NCBI RefSeq assembly: GCF_029227915.1 | Contig: NC_079877.1 | Coordinates: 12,647,351 to 12,711,350, forward strand | DNA from: Hydractinia symbiolongicarpus | Taxonomy: Eukaryota > Cnidaria > Hydrozoa > Anthoathecata > Hydractiniidae | Length of the DNA stretch: 64,000 bases | Direction of reading: 5' to 3' | Shown: positions 55,881 to 64,000 of the stretch, one piece after another | Position numbering within the stretch: position 1 is the stretch's first letter | How the letters are laid out: every line of letters starts with the position of its first letter | Translations under genes and position numbers: made by a program | The notes under the pieces: generated by a model | What the model was told of the DNA's origin: nothing | What the model saw: the letters and a program-made list of their open reading frames with translations, nothing else | The model's database searches: none

Positions 55881-57915
55881 CTAATGAATTTCAAGATTAA
55901 TAGACTCGATAATCCGATCCGTAATACAAACAGGATGTTTGGCGAGCCTTTTTGTTTCATATTCACTTTCTTGTAACCAATTTTTTATTTCGGATGGCAA
56001 GTCCCTAAATTCTTTTTTAACAAATACTTTTGATGATTTTGACGACCCAACTGCTCTTACACTAACCAAACGACCAATGTCTTTGTTAACAAAGTTTTCT
56101 ATAAACTTAACAAATTCTTGGGATAGTAAACCGCGAAATCTTTTTGATGTACTTTGTTTGAAAGATCTGTATGTGACGAAGGCACCCGGTGTCATTAAAA
56201 CAGCTTTTTTATATTCATCAGAAGTTGGGGCACGTTTAACTGATGGTGTTTTGCTGGTACTAACCAATTCTGTGATATACTAAAACGAAAAATATTGTCA
56301 TAAATGAGATGAATAAATGTCTATGAAAAGATAATAAATGCAAATTTGCTGTAACTTAATTATAAAATATTTAAAAGACTAACTGTGTAAAATAATTCTT
56401 TCTGTTCATCAATTGATTCAACATACATTATGGCACGTTCCAATGTTTGCAAGGAAATAGCTTCTGGTAGACATGTAAATTCAACTTCATTAAAAAGGGC
56501 ATTATAAAAGTATTCCACTGTGTGTAGAGCGACAGCAACTTTTGGAATTAACTCTGGTTTTTTAGACTTGCTGGTTGGTCTGCCGTGCAAAAGATCGTTG
56601 TTTAGATCGGTCAAAAACTGTGTCTCCATGTTGTCGTACAATCTATACAAATTGGTAAAAAAAAAATAAAGAGGGGGAAATAGAATTGAAGAAAAGGAAG
56701 AAGAGATTATTTATCATGTCATGTATAAAGTTTAAAATTATTAAAAATCTTCTTACTTTAACGCATTTTCGTCTAAATAGAATATTGTATTATCTATGTG
56801 TACATAGTTGGCATAAATATCCTTAATATCGATTGTTGTTGAGGATTGTTGGGCGATTTGTTGTTCCTTGGGCATCGGACGGTATGAACGAGGCGTTATA
56901 ATTAAAAATCGGTCCAAAAATCCATTACCTTTATCCATTAAAGACAAAATAAAAGCCATGCTTTTTATTTGTGTAGCACCTTAAAAAATAAAGAATTTAA
57001 TACGTGTGCATATTTTTAAAAACCTTTTTGTAATCACAAGAATTGATTTTGTTTAAACGTATATTCATCAGCCTTTATGGTGTATATTTTTGCTTCACTT
57101 TTTGGAAGGAGCTAAAAAGTTAGATTACGAACCAACTAACCGCATCTGCGTATACCGTAAATAACGGATTAAGGTTCCGGGGCGCTTACTTACAAATATT
57201 TCCCTAACCCCGGGACACTTATTCGACAGGGGGCGTATTGAGCACGGGGCGCTTAATCCGTCATTTACGGTATGCGTTGCATAAGGAGGAAAGAGAAAAG
57301 AATAAATAAAAAATAATTACCTAATATGCACAATGCGCAATTTTCAGGTATATATCTGTTATTTTCAGTACTGAATTGAATAGACACATTTTCTCCACTA
57401 AAAATCTTCGATAGAATCTCCATATCCCCAGTGTAATTCTCATCGTTTTTTTTCAATATTTTGTACAAGTACTCCTGTATTTCGGCATTAACAATGTATG
57501 TACATTTTCTTGTACAGAGGCACTTTGTCAAGCCAGATGTGGTGGTGTTAGATATAATGTCTGTATCTTCTTGAATAGCCTTTAATGGTTGATTAACTGC
57601 CATCTTAATAGCGGGCGACTTTCCTGTAGACGGCTGCCCAACAAACAAGAAAAATGTGTTAAGGTTAATGCTATAACCATTTCTTATTTCGATCGAACCG
57701 TGATTTTTAGAGGTCAAGTAATTAGCTGTAGTTATTACGGAAGCAAGAACATATCCAATGTTTGTACCTGCAGCTGTTGCTTTATTGTTAAGGTATTTAA
57801 ACAATTGTTCGGATAGAACGTTTTCATACTTGACGTCATGATTAATAAATCTTGAGTTTAATTCGGCCCAAACTTCTTCAGGTTGTGAATTAATAATTGA
57901 TTTTGAAGAATACAT
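55881..57915 (-). CDS. DUF3987-like P-loop ATPase, four exons, in the transposon
   Basis: Minus-strand exons are 57321-57915, 56757-56979, 56384-56642 and 55881-56279; phases 1, 2, 0 join to 491 aa. The first exon has Walker A, FVGQPSTGKSP (residues 93-100 are GQPSTGKS). A TTSGL block follows, then YIVNAEIQEYL where a Walker B acidic pair (DE) is usual; here the position reads NAE. Exon 2 has GGATQIKSMAF and GNGFLDRFLI, the ILGGTQ and D-G-FLxRF pattern of DUF3987 proteins. These are related to phage and plasmid primase/helicase ATPases. Exons 3 and 4 give a helical C-terminal part. A role in element replication, or in assisting transposition, is inference. The intact frame across four exons argues for selection. 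Other reading: an unrelated host gene carried along. Confidence 0.85.
57153..57272. mobile_element. 120-bp MITE nested in intron 1 of the ATPase gene
   Basis: The ends are inverted repeats TACCGTAAATAACGGATTAAG and its counterpart ending ATTTACGGTA, with one mismatch in 21 bases. It lies wholly within the intron 56980-57320, so splicing can remove it. It landed after the transposon formed. Confidence 0.75.
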
Positions 57916-58174
57916 TATAAAAGATATGGTCGATAGATACGCGAAGCCGTTTGTTACAAGAATGACTTTTTTAATAAACGGTCGTTATTTTTAACGTCGG
58001 ATACGATGTCGTGACATTGCGCGAAGCAACGAATTAAAAGACGCGTAGGCGCTAACGTGATAGTGTTGAAGACGTTGCATATAGCGTTATTTTGGTTAAT
58101 GATTTTACAAAAGTTGGTCGTTGGTTGTATTAAATTTAATTTACTATTTGAAGGGGATATTCTAAAGTTTAGCC

Positions 58175-58182
58175 GATCTCGT
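58175..58182. other. Right target-site duplication GATCTCGT
   Basis: Matches the left copy at 53283-53290 exactly. It lies 69 bases before the start codon of the next gene. Confidence 0.88.
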
Positions 58183-58251
58183 TCTTGTAGTCACTTTCGA
58201 TTTTATTAGCTGCTGTTGTAGTTTGTGGTTGAAAATTGATGTGTGTTAACC

Positions 58252-61200
58252 ATGGCTTCAAAAACGATGCTGTTATGTTATTTTACATTTTTAACTTTTT
58301 TCATGCAAACTTATGGACTTCATAACATCAAGACAAACGAGGATTTGGAATCTTTCAAGAAGGATAAAGCACCTTCTGCAATATTCTTTTACCATCAGAG
58401 AAATGAAAATGAACCTTTAAAAAGTAAGTATTTATATAGCTAAAGCTAGGTAGTTAGCTAGCTAGTTAGACGCATAGTATAGCTGGCTGGTTATGTTATT
58501 ATTACTTTTTATTTTTGATTATTTATGCAGAATAGCCAATTTAGCTGTGATGGTATTTTCAGTTAGCTATGTTCTGCCCAATCTTTGGAACGCGCCCCGT
58601 CTTAAGACTGGTCAGGCCAATCTTCCGACAGTGACAAATGGGTGGCCAGTCTTAAGACTAGATTGTGCCCAATCTATGGACGTACATGCCCAATCTTAGA
58701 ACAATTGTGGAAGACAAACAGAACAATAATTTTTTTAGAATTTACCTCTTAATAGGAACTTTAAATTGAAACTTTTCTTGGAAAATCAAAAGGGCAAAAA
58801 TTTATATATACCATGTATTTTATGTATAAAAAATTGAAACTACTCAACCATATTAGCATAGTCTAATAAGGTTTTCCTTCTATAGACTATGATATTAGCT
58901 AGCTGGCTACAGCTCGCTAGCTGGCTAAACATCTCATCCAATGAAATTAACAGCTGGCCAACTAATAATATGGCTAAATACGATTTTTCTGATTCTTCAT
59001 AAATATAAACATTTTATTTTTAAAATATAGCCACTACTACAAGCTGTATATAAATGCTAAATGTATAACACATGCTCTACCATTTACCTAGCTGCGATTT
59101 TCACTCTACTGTGTCCAAAAACTGGCCGGGTCAATTCAACAGTACCCAAAATATGATGTTTTAATGTGCCTGAGAATGTTTGTTAGAACTTGTAAAAAAC
59201 AGAGGTTGTGTGGTACACCCCTTCTTTAAGATCTTAAAGGCGCCAAAGGTGGGCCTAACATGGTCTTTTGCCCAATCTTGTGAAGCCCTGCCCAGTCTTA
59301 AGACTGACCGGCCAGTCTTAAGACTGGGCAATTTTATGTCCAAAGATTGGGCAGCGTCCTAAGATTGGGCAGAACAGCTACAAGCATTTTAAAATATTGG
59401 AAGGCCATTCTAACAAAACCCTATCTTGTTTTTCCCATTTGATTGCTACTTAACTTAAGCCAATGATACATGATGCAATTAATCCCATAAAACTTAGTTG
59501 CACTCACATGAAGCATGTTATAAAGCTTCACATATTATACATGATACACAGTGCAATTTTGTTTCTTTTTTAAAATAAGTTCAGACAGTGAAGAAGATGT
59601 ATTTATATTGGCCACAGCAATTTTATTTAACCTTGTTAAAAAAACGACATAAATTTGGAATATACGACACCTTACTACGTGAATTTCGTCTTGAAGAAAA
59701 AGCAGATTATTATAATTTTCTAAGAATGACATCAGAGTCATTCGATTATCTTTTAAGTTTAGTAGATCTACAACTCACGAAAGAAAACACTGTAATGAGA
59801 GAAGCAATTCCTTCCAATCTAAAACTGGCCGTTACTTTGCGATATTTTTGCACTGGGGAATCATATTCAAGTTTACAATATCCTTTTCGGATTCATAGAA
59901 CAACATTGAGTTATATCCACTTTTCACACACAAGAAAAAACTCTCAGAAAGTGATTTATATTTCATGCACTTGAGTAAATTACACTTCAAGCATGAGAAT
60001 TGACTTCCCTGAAAATGCCAAAAGCACCTTCTCCAATTAAAGGAAAGCTGTAGTGTAGGGTTGTAATAAGTTCATTTGAGTAAAAATTACCTAAAAATCT
60101 GCACCCTTAAGGTTACTGTAAAGGAAACATTTTTTTTATGAGGTTTTTTGCAAAAACTTCATGACATATATAAAAAAAATCTCTTTTGAATGACAAACTT
60201 TATATTCCATGAAAATATTTGAAACATTCCTTTTTTCTTGAAGAGGCCTTTTTAGTGGTGTTATATCCTTCGCGCCTTTAAGGAAATATGTGCAAAAGAG
60301 TTCAGCATATTTTTTGTAAACGTTATGCATGATATGAAACTCCTGTTAAAAATATGCATAATAATATATTTTAGATACTTTAATTTCACCATCAATATAT
60401 ATATATATATGCTACTCTTGTCTTAGACATTTTTTAATTGCGCTATGTTTATAAAGCTGTCTCTTGTTACTCTGACTTCTGTCTAATAATAATTTTGAAT
60501 GCGTGTATGCATATTCAGCATAAAGACAGAGTTTGCACTTCTATCATCTTTCTGCATACTCCGTTTACACATTTTCACAACACCTATGAAATCTTTAAAA
60601 ACAAATATCTCGTTAGTAAATTTCCGCATACATGCCTTTTTGTTTGTGGTCTCTTTTTCCGAAAACTTCCCATTGGCTCATTGAAGTTTTTGGTAATGGA
60701 AAGGCGAATAAATTATGCACAAAGATTCCCCGTTTTTTTTTGTATAAATTACTTATAAGCGAATTATGACGCCAAAAAGAAAAAAATGTGCAGTTTTTTA
60801 AATAATCTCTTATAATAATACAGAGTGTATTTGACGGTCATAGTGGATATCGTCATTTTTCTTTAAAGTCGCCGAAATTTCCTTTGAAAATCTCCTTTAT
60901 CTCAAATGTTAAATTTTATGATGTTATGGCGCGACGTCAATAACACTACTTTAACAGGAATATCCTAATTTAAATTAATGAAGCCATTACAATGCACTTA
61001 AAACTTTAAAGCTAAATAACTTGGAAACGAGGTGGTGACGTCAATAATTTTTCACCGGGTGGGTAGCTAGGGACCACCAGGACCAAATTGGGTAACTTTC
61101 CCAAACCTGGGTCCACAAATCCGTTTCGGAGTGGACGGGTTGATGACGTCATCAAAAAACCTTCAACCCTAATATCTCTTCAACCGTTTGTCACAAGTAC

Positions 61201-64000
61201 ATGATCTTATACATTTTCTTGATCAGCGTTTCAAGATCTATACGATAAAGGCAACTGGTACACAAATTTTTAAAAAATATTTTGCGTTTTGACAGGTCTC
61301 TGCTGATGTCAGCAAAATTTTTAAACCCTTATATCTCATTAAATGTTCATCGGAAGCACATAATCATATACATTTTTTTGATCAGCGCTTTAAGCTCTAC
61401 ATAATGGAGGCAACGTGAAAACAAGGTTCTCAATTATTTTTTGTTATGGATCGGTTGCTGACGTCATCAAAATTCAAATGACTCTTCTTTTTCATTTTTA
61501 TCCTGCCTCTTCAGTGGATATTTCCATGGGCCTTATCGACTAGTTATATATAATTACAATTGTTTTTTATAACCACATTATTAAAAAAAGAACGGGAACC
61601 TTTCTGAATTTAATTTATGCTGAATATATAATGGTGCAAATACTAGAAGTCTGCAACCATGCACTTGGAAAAAGAAACCATTTTAAAACGTAGGGTGAAC
61701 AAAAAATGGTGTGTGTTTATTTAATTTACTGAAATTTACTTAATTTACTTATTTACTGAAATAACACCATCACATCAGTCTCTCATCAAGCATTGAAAAA
61801 CAAAAAAAATATATAAAAGTATTGATAAATTGTAAAGGTTTTTCTGAGACTACTCATCAAATGAGTGTTTTTCTTTACAGTAACCTTAAGACTGTTTTCT
61901 ACTTCGAAAAATATTTCAGACGAAATGAACAGACAAGTACGGACCCTCGTTTTGCGACTTCGTCACAGTGGTAAAACCATTGCGCAGCATATTGTTGCGC
62001 TAAATAATTTCTTTATTAGTTATTTCATTGTTGCGCTGAGGATTGAAATAAAAATTTAATAGATATTTGCAGGGTAACGTTGTGCTAAAAACTCAATACA
62101 TTTTTTGATACTTATTTACTGCGCTTCACGACTTCGTTATGGGTAGGGTTAGGTGCTAAAACATTGCACTGCCCAATACCTACCACCAAAGTCGTGAAGG
62201 CCATATTTACAGGTATATATTATCTACAAAATGTCAAAAGACCATTACTTTTTGGTGCTGCGCCCAAGTTGCAAAGGCCGTTTTTAGAGGTATATGTTAT
62301 CCAAGAACTATAAAACATGAATATAGATAATAAATGCGCTTTTGCGGTTTTTATAGGATTCTGTAAGCAGTATTGAGCGGTTTTTCATAATCTTGCGCTA
62401 ATAAGTTCCTATTTATTTTCTACACGCATACACTATCGCGCTTAAGATATATCGTAACAAAAGGTAACAAAACAAAATCAAAGTGTTCTTTTAAAGTCCT
62501 CCTGGATTGCTCATCGTTCGTTTCCTCCACAATAACTGTCTACATTTTTTCTTGTTACACCTAATTTCTTTCTCATATATCGATATGGAAAAAATAAGTG
62601 AAGGGATTCCTGGCTGTCTAACATTGTAAAATAAAGACTTCACTGTCTTCCCATCTCTAACATGTTTTAACCGTTTCTAAAAATACAACATAATTAAATT
62701 ATTACCTGAAAAAACAACCACTTTGAAATGCAACGACTGACCACCAAACCAATGTTTATATAGCTTGTCGTCCACACAGTTATAAACAAAAAGTTCAAAA
62801 CAGTGTTTTTTAAAAAAAATGACACATCACTTCAACAAAAATGAAACAACCAAGTTAAATTTAAATCTTGGCAATAGGAAAAGGAAATAATCGTATCTGT
62901 GGTTAAAAAAAATTTTCTAATCGAAATTATCGAAAGCAAGTCAAAATAATCAAGACCAAAAAATTGGTTTCCGTTATTTCGAAAAAAAAACTCAGTGTGA
63001 TTGAGATGCTAACAGTGATATCGGACTTGCTTCGAAACTTCTTACTAAACCGACGATGTTTTCGATTTTTCTAATAAAATTTGTACATTTCTAAAGATTT
63101 TGGAGGATGTTGTGGCTGCAGCTAAACATTTGTGCAAATCGCTGCCATACTCAAAAGTTTCTCTGTTGGCAAAGATATTAGCCATACTGATAATACGTTT
63201 TGCTCTGATATAATTTTCTATTGGTAGAAAACGTCCCTTTTGGCGGTTAAAGGCCCAGTTTGAGAGCCAATGAAGAAAATAAAAGGCAAATAACATTTTT
63301 CTAAGAAAAATAAGGTAAGAAAATAGGTTTTCTTGCAAATATTGATGTATACCCATATGCATATAAAGTAAAAAAATGCTAATGAAAGATATTTCATATA
63401 TTAGATGCCCTATACTCTATAACAACTCACACAATTATTAATTTTTATTAAGTATTGACAAATTCTTGTATAACAGTAAATTTGTTGACCCTAAATTTCC
63501 TGTATTCTTAGAAAAAGTTACTCTCTATTGATTTATAGGTAGACTCATCCAAGTTGCAGAAGAAGCAGAAGAGCGAATGATTGATCACGGGCATAATTAC
63601 ATAAAGCTGGGAATGGTATTAGCACTTATCAAATTGTATATATAAAAGAAAATTGCACTTGTTGCAAAATATGCCTTAAAAATAATTCTGAAGAAAGATA
63701 GACATTTCTAATTAACCACTTTTTACCATCAACAAAACGCCAACAAAAGATTTCAACAAAATATGTTAAATAAATTCTAATGATTTCCCTTATTGTATAG
63801 ATGAACTGTTTCGGGGAAGGTATCAGTAAAAAAGATGTTGCTGAATGTCAAAAGCATAGAAGGTCATTTTACATTTACAGGTAAGTCAATAAACTTTGGC
63901 AGGGTTTAACATCCGACAAAAGCAAGCTTTAACATGATTTTGAAACATGCCCCACTCTTTTTTAAATAACTTATTACAGAAAGAACATGTCACAGAAAAC
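58252..64000 (+). CDS. Secreted/ER thioredoxin-fold protein, TXNDC16-like, partial
   Basis: Coding exons seen are 58252-58423, 63539-63615, 63801-63880 and the start of one at 63980. Phases 1, 0 and 2 join. The gene runs off the right edge. Residues 1-22 or so are a signal peptide ending near TYG|LHN. The next part, ESFKKDKAPSAIFFYHQ, is a thioredoxin-like first strand; a helix-rich RLIQVAEEAEERM, an MNCFGEG block and RRSFYIYR continue the fold, as in the first domain of TXNDC16. There is no CxxC redox motif in what is visible. TXNDC16 identity is a low-confidence inference. The start codon has a Kozak-like CCATGG and follows the transposon end by 77 bases. Intron 1 is 5,115 bp long. Confidence 0.6.
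58570..59376. mobile_element. 807-bp foldback-type MITE in intron 1
   Basis: The ends TGTTCTGCCCAATCTT (left) and the inverted match at the right bound the element; GCTA lies directly outside both ends. The inner arms carry further inverted copies of CCCAATCTT and of the palindrome CAGTCTTAAGACTG. No coding content. Confidence 0.75.
59581..59935 (+). pseudogene. PIF/Harbinger transposase N-terminal fragment
   Basis: A first frame (TCAGACAGTGAAGAAG on) gives an acidic helical start and shifts in an A-run at about 59640 to the frame with YDTLLREFRLEEKADYYNFLRM, MREAIPSNLKLAVTLRY and SSLQYPFRIHRTTLS. These match HARBI1-type Harbinger transposases. The catalytic part is missing, so this is a remnant inside the first intron of the thioredoxin-like gene. 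Confidence 0.75.
61144..61480. repeat. Diverged tandem repeat, about 160-bp units
   Basis: The words GACGTCATCAAAA (about 61144), GATGTCAGCAAAA (about 61310) and GACGTCATCAAAA (about 61461) recur. The first two are followed by CTTATATCTC-like and TTGATCAGCG stretches. Two full units and a third start are visible, heavily diverged. Confidence 0.6.
62124..62199. repeat. Short imperfect inverted repeat
   Basis: CTTCACGACTT at the left and AAGTCGTGAAG at the right enclose GGGTAGG and CCTACC-type inner arms. It may be a small MITE. Confidence 0.35.

Larger units (their letters stand above)
53291..58174 (-). mobile_element. Complete 4.9-kb Merlin-type transposon with accessory ATPase gene
   Basis: Length is 4,884 bp. 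The 8-bp duplication GATCTCGT lies at 53283-53290 and 58175-58182. The ends are inverted repeats beginning GG, with TTTAGAAT, one mismatch, then TCCCCTT matching. Further in, ACCAACGACCAACT is mirrored at both ends (from about 53340 and to about 58116) at nearly the same distance. Inside, both genes are on the minus strand: an intact DDE transposase (54156-55193) and an intact four-exon DUF3987-like ATPase (55881-57915). A 58-bp minisatellite built on CCAACGA sits near the left end. An 8-bp duplication and GG ends fit Merlin/IS1595. Perfect duplications suggest a recent insertion. Confidence 0.88.
60000..63538. other. Rest of intron 1 of the thioredoxin-like gene
   Basis: Mostly AT-rich. An (AT)n run lies near 60401-60410. 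It also holds the diverged tandem repeat at 61144-61480 and a short inverted repeat at 62124-62199. No exon is recognised between the two coding exons. Confidence 0.45.

Noticed and set aside
53340-58116. CCAACGACCAACT as the outer ends of the transposon
   Set aside because: No target duplication flanks these words. The true ends lie further out, where GATCTCGT is duplicated and GG-starting inverted repeats are found.
61865-63362. Open frames at 61865-62059 and 63045-63362
   Set aside because: They show no family signature, sit in the intron of the thioredoxin-like gene and have no supporting splice sites.
1-64000. CRISPR arrays, riboswitches, bacterial operons
   Set aside because: The window is eukaryotic, and the only short regular repeats (58-bp minisatellite, microsatellites) lack unique spacers.

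Overview
This is a eukaryotic, animal-like window. It is AT-rich, with spliced genes (GT..AG introns), a U3 snoRNA, the animal-type enzymes IAH1 and FLAD1, a LINE, a Polinton/Maverick remnant and a Merlin-type DNA transposon. The mix of elements resembles cnidarian genomes, perhaps a hydrozoan. That placement is a judgement from the content and was not checked by any search.

Layout. 1-10158: eight tandem 1,270-bp units, the array running off the left edge, each with a 217-nt U3 snoRNA on the minus strand; a worn ninth unit follows to about 10320. 10881-16560: a four-exon gene on the plus strand for a small membrane protein (signal peptide, one EGF domain, one membrane segment, long serine-proline-rich tail). 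17.7 kb: a decayed copy of the last exon of IAH1. 19214-29455 (minus): IAH1, a five-exon SGNH esterase whose introns hold two LINE fragments, a nested repeat and short elements. 29895-33807 (plus): FLAD1 (FAD synthase), head to head with IAH1 and with a likely mitochondrial/cytosolic pair of starts. 34.3-34.9 kb: two short repeats. About 35.6-48.96 kb: a decayed Polinton with remnants of integrase, packaging ATPase, major capsid protein, protein-primed DNA polymerase B, HNH-like endonucleases and several unnamed ORFs, nearly all broken. 49.7-51.0 kb: two weak hypothetical ORFs. 53291-58174: a complete 4,884-bp DNA transposon with an 8-bp target duplication. 58252 to the right edge: the start of a secreted/ER thioredoxin-fold gene whose 5.1-kb first intron holds an 807-bp TIR element and a Harbinger remnant.

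The most notable item is the 4.9-kb transposon. Its terminal inverted repeats start with GG and it is flanked by GATCTCGT on both sides. It carries an apparently intact Merlin/IS1595-type DDE transposase and, on the same strand, an apparently intact four-exon gene for a DUF3987-like P-loop ATPase. Merlin elements are normally small and carry only the transposase, so a Merlin with a helicase/primase-type accessory ATPase would be an unusual, possibly undescribed, architecture.

Splice junctions were inferred by eye from GT/AG sites, reading phase and protein continuity. They join cleanly for the EGF gene, IAH1, FLAD1, the DUF3987-like gene and the thioredoxin-like gene, but no transcript evidence was available.
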